DNA from: Acidovorax sp. A79
GTDB lineage: Bacteria > Pseudomonadota > Gammaproteobacteria > Burkholderiales > Burkholderiaceae_C
Direction of reading: 5' to 3'
Assembly (NCBI RefSeq): GCF_041154505.1
Contig: NZ_AP028672.1
Coordinates: 124,001-188,000 of the forward strand
Length of the DNA stretch: 64,000 bases
The position numbers and the translations under genes were made by a program. A model generated the notes under the pieces. The model ran no database searches. It had not been told where the DNA came from and was given only the letters and a program-made list of their open reading frames with translations. Of the stretch, positions 25,727 through 35,399 are shown piece after piece. The stretch's first letter is position 1; each line of letters opens with the position of its first letter.

Positions 25727-27084
25727 ACGCCGCGCGGGCCCTGTATTCGCTGGTGACCTGGTGCGCGCAGCCGCTGCTGCGCCGCAAGCTGCGCCGCCGC
25801 GCGGTGGCCGAGCCCGGCTATGGGCATGCGGTGGGCGAGCGGTTTGGCCGCTACCCGGCGCCCATGGACAGCCTCATGCCGCACAGCAGCTCCGACCCGC
25901 TCGGCCGCTTTGTCTGGATCCATGCCGTATCCCTGGGCGAAACCCGCGCCGCCGGCATCCTGCTCGGGCAGCTGCGCGAACAGCTGCCGGGCATGCGCCT
26001 GCTGCTCACCCACGGCACGGCCACGGGGCGGGCCGAGGGCGAACGGCTGCTGCACCCCGGTGACGTGCAGGTGTGGCAACCGTGGGATACGCCGGGCGCG
26101 GTCGCACGTTTCCTGCGCAAGTTCCGCCCGGCCATCGGCATCCTCATGGAGACGGAGGTCTGGCCCAACCTGGTGGCCGGCTGCCAGCGGCGCGGCGTGC
26201 CCCTGGTGCTGGCCAATGCGCGCTTCAACGCCACGTCGCTGCGCAAGGCCCAGCGGCTGGCGCCGCTGGCGCGCCCGGCCTATGGCGGCCTGGCCGCCGT
26301 CTGGGCCCAGACCGAGGACGACGCGGCCCGCCTGCGGGCCATCGGCGCCCCGGTGCGCGGCGTGTTTGGCAACCTCAAGTTCGATGTGGTGCCCGACGCC
26401 GCCCAGACCGCCCAGGGCCGCGCCTGGCGCGCGCGCGCGGGACGCCCCGTGGTCCTGCTGGCCAGCAGCCGTGAGGGCGAGGAGGCGATGTGGCTGGAAA
26501 ATTTCAGGCAAAAACAGGCTCCAGCGCTTGCTGACAAAGCGCCAGCAGCTATCAATAGCGAAGCAGGTAACGTGCAGTGGCTCATCGTGCCGCGCCACCC
26601 GCAGCGTTTTGACGAGGTGCACCAGCTGCTCCAGCGCGCCGGGCTCGGCGTGTCGCGCCGCAGCACCTGGGCGGCCGGGCCCGAGGCGGCCGATGTGTGG
26701 CTGGGCGATTCGCTGGGCGAGATGGCGCTGTACTACGGCCTGGCCGACGTGGCCTTGCTGGGGGGCAGCTTTGCGCCGCTGGGCGGCCAGAACCTCATCG
26801 AGGCCGCCGCTGGCGGGTGCCCGGTGGTGCTGGGGCCGCACACCTTCAATTTTGCGGAGGCGGCCGAGCTGGCCTGCGCGGCGGGCGCCGCGCAGCGCGT
26901 GCCCGACATGGCCGCCGGCATCGCGTGCGCTGCGGCGCTGGCACTGGACGCCAGCCGCCAGCGGGCCGCCAGCGAACGTGCGGGCCGTTTCGCCAGCGAC
27001 CACCGCGGGGCCGCGCTGGCAACGGCCCGGGCGGTGCGCGCGATCGTGCAGCCCGCCGGGGCTTCCCTGTCTCCCTCTACTTGA
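25723..27084 (+). CDS. waaA: 3-deoxy-D-manno-octulosonic acid (Kdo) transferase WaaA, with a repeat-encoded insert
   Basis: A 453-residue GT30 transferase that adds Kdo to lipid A on the inner face of the inner membrane. The N-terminal GERFGRYPAP and WIHAVSLGETRAAGILL, and the C-terminal GGSFAPLGGQNLIEAAA with GPHTFNF, are family hallmarks. Residues of about 258-281 (NFRQKQAPALADKAPAAINS) are not typical. They come from a dispersed palindromic element inserted in frame in the loop before VPRHPQRFDEV. It starts inside the stop of the amidase gene and overlaps the end of the convergent tolC-type gene by 8 bp. Confidence 0.92.
   Translation: MNAARALYSLVTWCAQPLLRRKLRRRAVAEPGYGHAVGERFGRYPAPMDSLMPHSSSDPLGRFVWIHAVSLGETRAAGILLGQLREQLPGMRLLLTHGTATGRAEGERLLHPGDVQVWQPWDTPGAVARFLRKFRPAIGILMETEVWPNLVAGCQRRGVPLVLANARFNATSLRKAQRLAPLARPAYGGLAAVWAQTEDDAARLRAIGAPVRGVFGNLKFDVVPDAAQTAQGRAWRARAGRPVVLLASSREGEEAMWLENFRQKQAPALADKAPAAINSEAGNVQWLIVPRHPQRFDEVHQLLQRAGLGVSRRSTWAAGPEAADVWLGDSLGEMALYYGLADVALLGGSFAPLGGQNLIEAAAGGCPVVLGPHTFNFAEAAELACAAGAAQRVPDMAAGIACAAALALDASRQRAASERAGRFASDHRGAALATARAVRAIVQPAGASLSPST
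26501..26567 (+). repeat. Dispersed palindromic element, copy 4 (inside waaA)
   Basis: TTTCAGGCAAAAACAGGC, CCAGCGCTT, AAAGCGCCAGCAGCTAT and ATAGC in the standard order. It is translated as part of WaaA. The triplet that is a TAA stop in copy 2 (CAGGTAA) is CAA here, so the reading frame passes through. Confidence 0.78.
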
Positions 27085-28411
27085 CGAGCAGCGCGTTGAT
27101 CGCCTCGACGTCCTGCTGCGTCAGCGTGCCCGCCGCCTGGCGCAGCTTGAGCGTGCCCAGCAGCACGTTGTAGCGGGCCTGGGCCAGGTCGCGCTTGGTC
27201 TGGAAGAGCTGGCTCTGGGCGTTCAGCACGTCGATGTTGATGCGCACCCCCACCTGGTAGCCCAGCTTGTTCGCGTCCAGCGCGCTCTGGCTGGAGGCCT
27301 CGGCCGCTTCCAGGGCCTGCACCTGGCCCTGGCCGGACTGCACGCCAAAGAAGGCAGCACGCGTGGCCTGGGCCACGTTGCGGCGGGTGGTTTCCAGGTC
27401 GGCCGTGGCCTTTTCTTCCAGGGCCAGGGTTTCCCTGATGCGGTTTTGCACCGAGAAGCCGGCGAACAGCGGCAGGTTGAACGCCACGCCCACGCTGGCG
27501 CTGTTGGTGCGGTTGTTCACGCCGGGCGACGTGATGGTGCCGTTCGGGTTGCGCGTGATGTTGTATCCCGCCTGCAGGTCCACCGTGGGCAGATGGCCGG
27601 TTTCGGCCTTCCTGGTTTCCAGGCGGGCGATGTCCAGCGCGATCGCGGCCTGGCGCACGCCGGGCTGCTGGTCGCGCGCGGTATCCACCCAGGTGGTCAC
27701 GTTGTCGGGCTGCACGGAGGGCAGCGGCACGGGCAGCGCCAGGGGCTTGGGGGTGGTGCCGGTGATGCCCACGAGCTGGTCCAGCGCCAGGCGCTTCACC
27801 CGCAGGTCGTTTTCGGCGGCGATTTCCTGCGCCACCACCAGGTCGTAGCGGGCCTGGGCTTCGCGCGAGTCGGTGACGGTGGTGGTGCCCACCTCGAAGT
27901 TGCGCTTGGCGGAGGCAAGCTGTTCCGACACTGCAGCCTTTTGCGCCTGCACGAAGGCCAGGGTGTCCTGCGCCGCGAGCACGTCAAAGTAAGCCTGGCT
28001 CACACGCACCAGCAGGTCCTGCGTGGCCGCATCCAGCTGCGCCTGGGCGACATCCACGCCACGCTGGCCCTGTTCGAGGGTGATGCGGTTGGCGGGGCGG
28101 TACAGCGGCTGCGAGGCCTGCACGCCCAGCGTCTGCGTGGTGCCGGTGTTTTCCACCGGCGGGCGGCTCAGCTCCACATTGGCGCGGCTGAGCCCGGCCG
28201 TGAGCCCGGCGCTGGGCAGCAGGCCCGCGCGGGCCTGGTCGGCGCGGCGGGCCGCCGCATCGAGCTGGGCGCGGGCCGATTGCCACGCCGTGTCATAGGT
28301 GCGGGCCGATTCCACCAGTTCCAGCAGGCTCTGGGCTTGCGCCGGGGCACACAGTGCCGCGCCGAGCGCCAGGGACAGAAGGGACAGGGAGAGGGGCCGT
28401 AGCGGTGTCAT
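27077..28411 (-). CDS. TolC-family outer-membrane efflux channel
   Basis: A 444-residue exported protein. The signal peptide ends at ALCAPAQAQ. The typical duplicated TolC pattern is present: SLLELVESARTYDTAWQSAR at the start of the first repeat, LGVQASQPLYRPANRITLEQ, then GVAFNLPLFAGFSVQNRI in the second. Long coiled-coil stretches rich in Ala, Gln and Asp form the periplasmic tunnel. It is the outer-membrane exit for a tripartite pump, and the cognate RND and adaptor genes lie upstream in the same orientation, separated only by pcm and a rhodanese gene. Confidence 0.92.
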   Translation of the reverse strand: MTPLRPLSLSLLSLALGAALCAPAQAQSLLELVESARTYDTAWQSARAQLDAAARRADQARAGLLPSAGLTAGLSRANVELSRPPVENTGTTQTLGVQASQPLYRPANRITLEQGQRGVDVAQAQLDAATQDLLVRVSQAYFDVLAAQDTLAFVQAQKAAVSEQLASAKRNFEVGTTTVTDSREAQARYDLVVAQEIAAENDLRVKRLALDQLVGITGTTPKPLALPVPLPSVQPDNVTTWVDTARDQQPGVRQAAIALDIARLETRKAETGHLPTVDLQAGYNITRNPNGTITSPGVNNRTNSASVGVAFNLPLFAGFSVQNRIRETLALEEKATADLETTRRNVAQATRAAFFGVQSGQGQVQALEAAEASSQSALDANKLGYQVGVRINIDVLNAQSQLFQTKRDLAQARYNVLLGTLKLRQAAGTLTQQDVEAINALLVK

Positions 28412-28495
28412 GGAGGTCCTTCGGAAAAGAGTCTGCGTGTCGAAAATGGGGCAAAACAGGCGCGGTGGCTGCGGGCGGTCCGGCCGCCGCCGTCG

Positions 28496-28837
28496 TCAAT
28501 AGCGGGGCACGGCGGGGTCGCTTTCCTGCGACCAGGCGTCGATGCCGCCGGTGATGTTGGCCACCTGCTCAAAACCGTGGTGCTGCAGGAAGGCCGCCAC
28601 GCGCAGGCTGCGGGCGCCGTGGTGGCACAGGCAGGCGATGGGGCGGGCGGGGTTCAGCTCGGCCAGACGCCCGGACAACTCGCCCATGGGGATGGCGGCC
28701 AGCTCGAAGCCGTCCGCACGCACGCTGGCGGTCTGCAGCTCCCAGGGCTCGCGCACGTCCAGCACCAGGGGCTGGCCGCCTTCGGGGGCGGCGGCGAACC
28801 AAGCGGACAGCTGGGCGGGACGGACGTGATCGATCAT
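28496..28837 (-). CDS. Single-domain rhodanese-like sulfurtransferase
   Basis: A 113-residue cytoplasmic protein that is one rhodanese domain: VLDVREPWELQTA near the start and an active-site loop CLCHHGARSL with the catalytic Cys, then GGIDAWSQESDP. It may carry a persulfide or act in sulfur transfer. The start MIDHVRP has a GGAG site 8 nt upstream, and homology starts there. It lies between pcm and the TolC gene in the efflux operon, an order seen in related genomes, though the role in efflux is unknown. Confidence 0.9.
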   Translation of the reverse strand: MIDHVRPAQLSAWFAAAPEGGQPLVLDVREPWELQTASVRADGFELAAIPMGELSGRLAELNPARPIACLCHHGARSLRVAAFLQHHGFEQVANITGGIDAWSQESDPAVPRY

Positions 28838-28884
28838 GCAGGACTCCGAAGGGGACTCAGGATGCAAGGCTCGGGGAGCCGGGG

Positions 28885-29598
28885 TCAGAACGTGAAGCCG
28901 GACGGCTCGGGGAAGTTCACGAGGCGCGGCGCGATGGTGTCCCAGGGCGACACCGTCTCGAAACGGTCGCCGGCGCGGCGGGTCACGGTGAAGCGCATGA
29001 CGGGTTCGCCGCCGACGATGGCGCCCAGGCGGCCGCCATCGCGCAGGTGCGACAGCAGGGCCGTGGGGACTTCGGCGACCGAGCCGCTGAGCACGATCAC
29101 GTCGAACGGGCCATCGGGGATGGCATCGCGGGCGCCGTCGCCCTGGCGCACGTCGGCATTCTGGATGCCCGCGTCGCGCAGGTTCTCGCGGGCCATCTCG
29201 GCCAGCTCGGGGTTGATCTCGAGGGACACCACGCGCTCGGCGCGGTGGGCGAGCAGGGCGGCCATGTAGCCGGAGCCCGCGCCGATCTCCAGCACGCGGT
29301 CGGTGGGCTTGATTTGCAGGTCCTGCAGGATGCGCGCCTCGACGCGCGGCTGCAGCATGCTGTGGCCTAGGCGCACGGCCTCTTCGGCGTCGTTGCCGAG
29401 CAGGGGCACTTCAATGTCCATGAACGCCATGTTGCGGTAGGCCGGAGGCACGAAATCTTCGCGGCGAACGATCGCCAGCAGGTCCAGCACGTCGGCGTCC
29501 AGCACGTTCCAGGGGCGGATCTGCTGCTCGATCATGTTGTAGCGGGCCTGGGCGACGGGGTCGCTGGTATTGGCGGACGTGTTCAGAGGCATGTTCAT
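28885..29598 (-). CDS. pcm: Protein-L-isoaspartate O-methyltransferase family protein
   Basis: A 237-residue SAM-dependent methyltransferase of the PCMT family, repairing damaged Asp/Asn residues. The PCMT signature ARYNMIEQQIRPWNVLDADV is at the N-terminus, and motif I is VLEIGAGSGYMAALLAHRA. The pre-motif Ser of PCMTs is less clear: the family SxP loop reads LLGNDAEE here, so activity as a true isoaspartyl repair enzyme is not certain. It begins 25 nt downstream of the RND pump gene, likely in the same operon. Confidence 0.88.
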   Translation of the reverse strand: MNMPLNTSANTSDPVAQARYNMIEQQIRPWNVLDADVLDLLAIVRREDFVPPAYRNMAFMDIEVPLLGNDAEEAVRLGHSMLQPRVEARILQDLQIKPTDRVLEIGAGSGYMAALLAHRAERVVSLEINPELAEMARENLRDAGIQNADVRQGDGARDAIPDGPFDVIVLSGSVAEVPTALLSHLRDGGRLGAIVGGEPVMRFTVTRRAGDRFETVSPWDTIAPRLVNFPEPSGFTF

Positions 29599-29623
29599 GG
29601 GATTTCTCCAGGGGAGGCGTGGG

Positions 29624-32600
29624 TCAGGACAAACCCTCGATTTTAGAGGCCCCGGCCAGGGGGCGGCCGCGGCCCATGCGGCGAAGGGCCCATTGCGCCA
29701 GATCGTCCATGTAGCAATACACCACCGGCACCACCACCAGCGTGAGCAGCGAGGAGGTGATCACCCCCCCGATCACCGCCTGGCCCATGGGCGCGCGCTG
29801 CTCGGAACCCTCGGACAGCGCGAACGCGAGCGGCACCATGCCGAAGATCATGGCCAGCGTGGTCATGAGGATGGGGCGCAGCCGCACGCGCGCGGCCAGC
29901 AGCAGGGCGTCGGCGCGGGGCAGGCCGGGCACGGTGCGGCCTTCGTCGTTCACGTGTTCCTCGCGGGCGCGGATCGCGAAGTCCACCAGCAGGATGGCGT
30001 TCTTGGTCACGAGGCCCATCAGCATCACCACGCCGATGATGGAGAACATCGACAGCGTGGAGCGGAACATCAGGAGCGCCAGCACCACGCCGATGAGCGT
30101 GAGCGGCAGCGAGGTCATGAGCGCCAGCGGCTGCAAAAAGCTCTTGAACTGGCTCGCCAGGATCATGTAGATGAAGATGATGGCCATGGCCAGGGCCGAG
30201 ATGGCATAGCCGAAGGACTCGGCCATGTTCTTGGTGGAGCCGCCGAACTGGTAGCGGTAGCCGGGCGGGAAGCTCACGCTCTCGAGCGCCTTCTTGATGT
30301 CGTTGGACACCTCGCCGGCCGAGCGCTGGGCCACGTTGGCGTTCACGGCCACCTCGCGGGTCAGGTCGCGCCGGTTGATCTGGTTGGCGCCGGTGGATTC
30401 GGTCACGCGGGCCACCTGGTTCAGGCGCACGATGCGCGTGGTTCCGTCGGCGGCCGTCAGAGCGAAGGGCAGGCGCTCCAGGTCGGCCGGGGCGGTGCGG
30501 GCCTCGGGGGCCAGGCGCACATTCACGTCATAGGTCTGGTCGTCCGGAGCACGCCAGTTGCCCACCGTGGTGCCTGCCACCAAGGTGCGCAGCGATGCGG
30601 CCATGGGGGCCACGGCCAGGCCGAGGTCGGAGGCGGCCTCGCGGCGCACATCGAGGGCGATCACCGGCTTGTCGGGCTTGGCGCTGGTGTCCAGGTCCAC
30701 CAGGCCCGGGATGTCGCGGATCTTGTCCGTGACGATCCTGGTCAGGCGCTCCAGCTCCTGCAGGTCGGGGCCCTGCAGCGAGAACTCCACCTGCTTCTGG
30801 CCGCCCACGGCATCGAGCAGGCCCACGTGGGTCACCGTGATGCCGGGCACCTGCTTCAGGCGCTCGCGCAGCACGTCCGACATCTGGTCCACGCTGCGGC
30901 TGCGGTCCTTGCGGTCCACCAGGCGCACGTACAGATTGGCGTACATCTTGCCTTGCGCGCTGCCGGTGTTGATGGTGGCCAGGGTGTAGCGCACTTCCGG
31001 CATCTCGCGCAGGATGCCTTCCACCTGCCGGGCCTTGGCCTCGGTCGCTTCCAGCGAGGAGCCCACCGGCGTGTAGAAATTGACGGTGGTTTCGGAGAAG
31101 TCGGCCTTGGGCACGAACTCGGTGCCCAGCAGCGGCACCATGAAGATGCTCAGCACGAAGATGGCCAGCGCAATGCCCATGGTGGCCAGCTTGTGCACCA
31201 GCGACCAGCGCAGGATGCGCTGGTAGCCTTCGGCCAGCGCATCGGTGGCCCGGTCGAACCAGCCCGTGACGCGGCCGATGGTCTTGTCGTAGAACGTGAC
31301 CGGCTCGGTGCGCTGCCCGTGGGCGTGGATGCTCGGGTCGTGCCAGATGCTCGACAGCATGGGGTCGAGCGTGAAGCTCACGAACATCGAGATCATCACC
31401 GCCGCGACGATGGTGATGCCGAACTCGTGAAAGAACTTGCCGATGATGCCGCCCATGAAGCCGATGGGCATGAACACCGCCACGATGGACAGCGTGGTGG
31501 CCAGCACCGCCAGGCCGATCTCCTGAGTGCCGTCCATCGCCGCGTCGTAAGCGCCCTTGCCCATCTGCACGTGGCGCACGATGTTCTCGCGCACCACGAT
31601 GGCATCGTCGATCAGCAGGCCCACGCACAGGCTCAGCGCCATCAGCGTGATCATGTTGATGGTGAAGCCGAACATGTTCATGAACAGGAACGTGCCGATC
31701 AGCGCGATGGGCAAGGTGAGGCCCGTGATCACCGTGGAGCGCCAGGAGTTCAGGAACAGGAAGACGATGAGCACCGTGAGGATGGCGCCCTCGATCAGCG
31801 TCTGGCGCACGTTGTTCACCGCCACGCGGATGGGGCGGGCGCTGTCGCCGATGGTCTCCAGCCGCACGCCGGGCGGCAACTGGCTCTTGAGTTCGGCCAC
31901 GGCGGCGGTCAGGCCGTCCACTACCTCGATGGTGTTCTCGCCCTGCGACTTCTGCACCGACAGCAGCAGCGTGCGCTGGCCGTTGTACAGGGCCAGACTT
32001 TCGACTTCCTGCGCGCCGTCGTTCACGCGGGCCACCTGGTCCAGGCGGACGGGCGCACCGTTCTTGCGGGCGACGATGATCCTGCCGAAGTCCTCGGGGC
32101 GCTGCATGCGTGCGTCGATCTGCACCACGCGCTCCTGCGCGAGGGACCGGATGGAGCCCACGGGCAGGTCCTGGTTCTCGTTGCGCACGGCGCTGGCCAC
32201 CTGGTCGGGCGTCACGCCGAAGGCTTCGAGCGCCTGCGGGTTCAGGTAGATGTTGATCTCGCGCTTGGTGGCGCCCACCAGGTTCACGGCGCCCACGCCG
32301 CGCACGTTCTCCAGGCGCTTCTTCAGCGTCTGCTCGGCCCAGGTGGTCAGCTCCACGGCACTGCGGGCCGTGGCGCCCGCCGTGTCGTCCGGCAGCACGG
32401 CCAGCGACCACACGGCCCGGCTGGCGGGGTCGAAGCGCAGCACGCGCGGCTCCTTGACCTCGGTGCGCAGCAGGGGGCGCACGGTGGCCACCTTCTCGCG
32501 CACGTCCTCGGCGGCCTTGCGGCCGTCGATGTGCAGCTGGAACTCGATGATGACGACGGCCGTGCCCTCATAGCTGCGCGAGGTGAGGGCGTTGATGCCG

Positions 32601-32824
32601 GCGATCGAGTTGACGCCTTCCTCGATCTTCTTGGTGACTTCGCTTTCGACGATTTCCGGCGACGCACCGGGATAGTCCACGGTGACCACCACCACCGGGA
32701 AGTCGATGTTGGGGAATTGATCGACCTTCAGGCGCTGGTACGAGAACAGGCCCAGCACCACGATGGCGAGCATCACCATGGTGGCGAACACGGGGTTCTT
32801 GAGGCTGACTTTGGTGAACCACAT
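29624..32824 (-). CDS. RND-family multidrug efflux permease
   Basis: A 1066-residue inner-membrane proton antiporter of the AcrB/MdtB class with twelve membrane helices and two large periplasmic loops. The N-terminus ([40 protein letters not shown]) and helix 4 with the proton-relay acidic pair ([13 protein letters not shown]) are typical. The later [11 protein letters not shown] motif is also present. It works with the adaptor encoded 15 nt upstream and the TolC-type channel downstream. Substrates cannot be predicted. Confidence 0.95.
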   Translation of the reverse strand: MWFTKVSLKNPVFATMVMLAIVVLGLFSYQRLKVDQFPNIDFPVVVVTVDYPGASPEIVESEVTKKIEEGVNSIAGINALTSRSYEGTAVVIIEFQLHIDGRKAAEDVREKVATVRPLLRTEVKEPRVLRFDPASRAVWSLAVLPDDTAGATARSAVELTTWAEQTLKKRLENVRGVGAVNLVGATKREINIYLNPQALEAFGVTPDQVASAVRNENQDLPVGSIRSLAQERVVQIDARMQRPEDFGRIIVARKNGAPVRLDQVARVNDGAQEVESLALYNGQRTLLLSVQKSQGENTIEVVDGLTAAVAELKSQLPPGVRLETIGDSARPIRVAVNNVRQTLIEGAILTVLIVFLFLNSWRSTVITGLTLPIALIGTFLFMNMFGFTINMITLMALSLCVGLLIDDAIVVRENIVRHVQMGKGAYDAAMDGTQEIGLAVLATTLSIVAVFMPIGFMGGIIGKFFHEFGITIVAAVMISMFVSFTLDPMLSSIWHDPSIHAHGQRTEPVTFYDKTIGRVTGWFDRATDALAEGYQRILRWSLVHKLATMGIALAIFVLSIFMVPLLGTEFVPKADFSETTVNFYTPVGSSLEATEAKARQVEGILREMPEVRYTLATINTGSAQGKMYANLYVRLVDRKDRSRSVDQMSDVLRERLKQVPGITVTHVGLLDAVGGQKQVEFSLQGPDLQELERLTRIVTDKIRDIPGLVDLDTSAKPDKPVIALDVRREAASDLGLAVAPMAASLRTLVAGTTVGNWRAPDDQTYDVNVRLAPEARTAPADLERLPFALTAADGTTRIVRLNQVARVTESTGANQINRRDLTREVAVNANVAQRSAGEVSNDIKKALESVSFPPGYRYQFGGSTKNMAESFGYAISALAMAIIFIYMILASQFKSFLQPLALMTSLPLTLIGVVLALLMFRSTLSMFSIIGVVMLMGLVTKNAILLVDFAIRAREEHVNDEGRTVPGLPRADALLLAARVRLRPILMTTLAMIFGMVPLAFALSEGSEQRAPMGQAVIGGVITSSLLTLVVVPVVYCYMDDLAQWALRRMGRGRPLAGASKIEGLS

Positions 32825-32839
32825 GGCGGTGCGGCGCGG

Positions 32840-34006
32840 TCAGGGGGCGGTGCGGGGCACGGAGGCCGGGGCGGCGGGCGCGGCAGCCGCCACGGCGGTG
32901 CCCTCGCGCAGCTGTCCGATGCGGCCGGCGATCACGGGCGTGCCCTCGGCCACGCCCTCGATGGCGACCCAGGTCTGGCCGCTCAGCACCGACCGCGCAC
33001 CGGTCTTGACCTCCACGTAGGCCACGCGGCCGTCCTTGAGCGTCTGCAGGTAGGGCGCTGGCTTGTCGGTGCGCACGGCATCCAGCGGCACGGCCAGCAC
33101 CTCGGCGCGGCCGGTGTCGAGCGTGCCCTGCACGAACAGGCCCTGGCGCAGCGGCGTTTCGCCCCGGGCCTGCTCCACCCGCAGGTAGACGGGCACCGTG
33201 CGGCTGCCGGCCTGTGCGCTGGGGTTGATGCGCGCCACGGTGGCGGGCACGGGCACGGCCGAGCCTTCCATGGTGAGCAGGGCCTTCTGGCCCACGCGCA
33301 CGGCCAGCGAATCGGCGGGGCTCAGCAGCGCCTCCAGCTCCAGGCGGGAGAGGTCCACCACCTCGATGATGCGGGCGTCCACGGCCACGCGCTCGCCGGG
33401 CTGGGCCAGGCGCTGGGCCACCAGCCCGGTGATCGGGCTCTTGAGCACGGTGTCGTCGAGCGCCTTGCGCGCCACGTCGGCGGCCGAGACGGCGGCCTGG
33501 TGGCTCGACTGCGCCGCCTCCAGGCTGGCCTGCGAGGTGACCAGCGCCGTGGGCGAAATGAAACCCTGGTCCACCAGCGCGCGGTTGTTGGCGTATTGCC
33601 GCTGGTTGATGTCCACCTGGGACTTGGCGGCATCGGCCTGCTGCTGCGCCTGGCGCAGCCGTGCGCGGGCTTCGGTGGGGTCGATGCGGGCGATTTCCTG
33701 GCCGGCCCTGACGCTGTCGCCCTCGCGCAGGATGAGGCCCTGCAGTTCCCCGCCCACGCGGGCCTTGACCATGGCCGACTCGACCGCCCGCAGCGAACCC
33801 GACACCGGCACTTCCAGCGTGAGGCTCTGGCGCCGCACGGTGACGATCTCGTCCGCGGCCAGCTGCAGCGGCGCCTGCGCCTTCTGGGCGCTGGCCTCGC
33901 TCAGCGCCTTCTGCTGCGCCTGGCGGGCCGCCATGGCGCGCCACGCGCCGCCGCCCAGCAACACAACGACGATGGCTGCCGCCACCCAGGGAATCCAGCG
34001 TTTCAT
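32840..34006 (-). CDS. RND periplasmic adaptor (membrane fusion protein)
   Basis: A 388-residue HlyD/AcrA-type adaptor anchored by one N-terminal helix (WIPWVAAAIVVVLLGGGAW). The lipoyl half-motifs VKARVGGELQGLILREGDSV and LKSPITGLVAQRLAQPGE flank a coiled-coil hairpin rich in Gln/Ala (LRQAQQQADAAKSQ). The C-terminal half forms the beta-barrel and membrane-proximal domains. The start MKRWIP lies 2 nt after the stop of the TetR gene, indicating a single transcript with the regulator. Confidence 0.93.
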   Translation of the reverse strand: MKRWIPWVAAAIVVVLLGGGAWRAMAARQAQQKALSEASAQKAQAPLQLAADEIVTVRRQSLTLEVPVSGSLRAVESAMVKARVGGELQGLILREGDSVRAGQEIARIDPTEARARLRQAQQQADAAKSQVDINQRQYANNRALVDQGFISPTALVTSQASLEAAQSSHQAAVSAADVARKALDDTVLKSPITGLVAQRLAQPGERVAVDARIIEVVDLSRLELEALLSPADSLAVRVGQKALLTMEGSAVPVPATVARINPSAQAGSRTVPVYLRVEQARGETPLRQGLFVQGTLDTGRAEVLAVPLDAVRTDKPAPYLQTLKDGRVAYVEVKTGARSVLSGQTWVAIEGVAEGTPVIAGRIGQLREGTAVAAAAPAAPASVPRTAP

Positions 34007-34008
34007 GG

Positions 34009-34734
34009 TCAGGCGCCGCGCACGGGCGGAGAAGAAGAAGAAGGGGAGGAGGAGGGAGGGGCGCACGGGGGGGCATCGGGCCGCACGAGCAGCCCATGCA
34101 GCACGTTGTCGATCTGCGCCTGGATGAACAGCTCGGGCTGCAGGCCCAGGCCGTCGGGGATGCAGACCGCCAGCGAGTGTTTCCACATCATCAGGAAGAT
34201 CATGGGGGCCAGCACCACGTGCACGATGTAGTCGAGCGCCACCGGCCGGAACTCGCCGCGCTCGATGCCGCGCTGGATGATGCGGCGGATCAGCCCCTGG
34301 CCCGGCTGGATCACTTCCTGCTGGTAGAACTGCATGATCTCGGGGAAGTTCTGGGCTTCGCTGAACATCAGCTTGGTGATGCCCGACGCCTTGGTGGAGC
34401 CGATGCGCTCCCACCACACCTCGTAGCAATAGCGCAGCAGCTCGGCGGTGGTGCCTTCGAAGGTCTCCAGCTCCTGCGTCCACTCCTCGAAGCGGCCGGC
34501 GATGTTGTGCCGCACCACGGCCTTGAAGAGTTCTTCCTTGCTGGGGAAATACAGGAACAGCGTGCCCTTGGAAACCCCGGCACGCGCCGCCACCTCATCC
34601 ACACGGGTCGCGGCGAAGCCCTTCTCGACAAAAAGGTCCAGCGCCGCTTCCAGCAGCTCGCCAGGACGGGCTTCCTTGCGGCGCTCGCGCTTGGTGCCCG
34701 GGGGGGCGGAAGAGGGGTTGGGCGTGGGGGACAA
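34009..34734 (-). CDS. TetR/AcrR-family regulator of the RND efflux operon
   Basis: A TetR repressor of about 241 residues. The DNA-binding domain is GELLEAALDLFVEKGFAATR, then VDEVAARAGVSKGTLFLYFPSKEELF. The C-terminal ligand domain is typical in length, with an odd Pro/Ser tail (PPSSSPSSSS). There is no ATG before the HTH; I chose a TTG at 34734 because a strong palindrome lies just upstream. The true start could differ. It is the first gene of the efflux operon, so autorepression is likely. Confidence 0.85.
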   Translation of the reverse strand: MSPTPNPSSAPPGTKRERRKEARPGELLEAALDLFVEKGFAATRVDEVAARAGVSKGTLFLYFPSKEELFKAVVRHNIAGRFEEWTQELETFEGTTAELLRYCYEVWWERIGSTKASGITKLMFSEAQNFPEIMQFYQQEVIQPGQGLIRRIIQRGIERGEFRPVALDYIVHVVLAPMIFLMMWKHSLAVCIPDGLGLQPELFIQAQIDNVLHGLLVRPDAPPCAPPSSSPSSSSPPVRGA

Positions 34735-34749
34735 GGGAAATTCTGTTAA

Positions 34750-34767
34750 TGACTGACCGGTTAGTAA
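34750..34767. promoter_or_regulatory. TetR/AcrR-type operator
   Basis: TGACTGACCGGTTAGTAA is an 18-bp near-perfect palindrome of the form TNACTNACCGGTNAGTNA, a well-known layout of AcrR/TetR efflux operators. It lies 16 bp upstream of the proposed regulator start and about 60 bp upstream of msrA, so it could affect both. Confidence 0.72.
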
Positions 34768-34827
34768 TGTAGCAAGCACCTGCCGGAGCGTCAATTCATA
34801 ATCGCAAAGCACAACCAAAGGACCACC

Positions 34828-35367
34828 ATGACCTTGCAAACCATCACTCTGGGCGGCGGCTGCTTCTGGTGCACCGAGGCCGTGTTCGACCGCGTGCGGG
34901 GCATCACCGACGTGGAGAGCGGCTATACCAACGGCCACACGCTGAACCCCAGCTACGAGCAGATCTGCCGGGGCGACACCGGGCATGCCGAGGTGGTGCG
35001 CCTGACGTTCGACGCCGACGAGATCAGCCTGGAGGAGATCCTGGAGATCTTCTTCCATACCCACGACCCGACCACCCTCAACCGCCAGGGCAACGACGTG
35101 GGCACGCAGTACCGCAGCGGCATCTACTACGACAACCCCGCGCACGGCGACATCGCCGACGGCATGATCCGCCAGATGTCGCAGGACAAGCTGTTCGGCG
35201 CGCCCATCACCACCGAGGTGAAGCCGCTGGCCAACTACAGCGCGGCCGAGGCCTACCACCAGGACTACTTCGCGAACAACCCGAACCAGGGCTACTGCGC
35301 CTTCGTGGTGGGCCCCAAGGTGGACAAGTTCCGCAAGACCTTCGCCCGCTATCTCAAGCCGGCGTGA
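34828..35367 (+). CDS. msrA: Peptide-methionine (S)-S-oxide reductase MsrA
   Basis: A 179-residue enzyme repairing oxidised methionine. The catalytic Cys12 lies in GGGCFWCTEAVFDRVRG. YTNGHTLNPSYEQICRGDTGHAE and FHTHDPTTLNRQGNDVGTQYR are invariant MsrA segments. The usual resolving Cys appears in NPNQGYCAFVVGPKV. The ATG follows AAAGGA. It is divergent from the TetR/RND operon and shares its short promoter region, which includes the TetR-type palindrome. Confidence 0.95.
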   Translation: MTLQTITLGGGCFWCTEAVFDRVRGITDVESGYTNGHTLNPSYEQICRGDTGHAEVVRLTFDADEISLEEILEIFFHTHDPTTLNRQGNDVGTQYRSGIYYDNPAHGDIADGMIRQMSQDKLFGAPITTEVKPLANYSAAEAYHQDYFANNPNQGYCAFVVGPKVDKFRKTFARYLKPA

Positions 35368-35399
35368 CGGCGCGGCCGTGACGCAGGCCGCGGCGGTGG

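Noticed and set aside
29570..34231. A 1553-codon open frame antisense to the RND pump and adaptor genes.
   Set aside because: Same codon-bias artefact; the opposite strand encodes well-conserved transporter proteins throughout.
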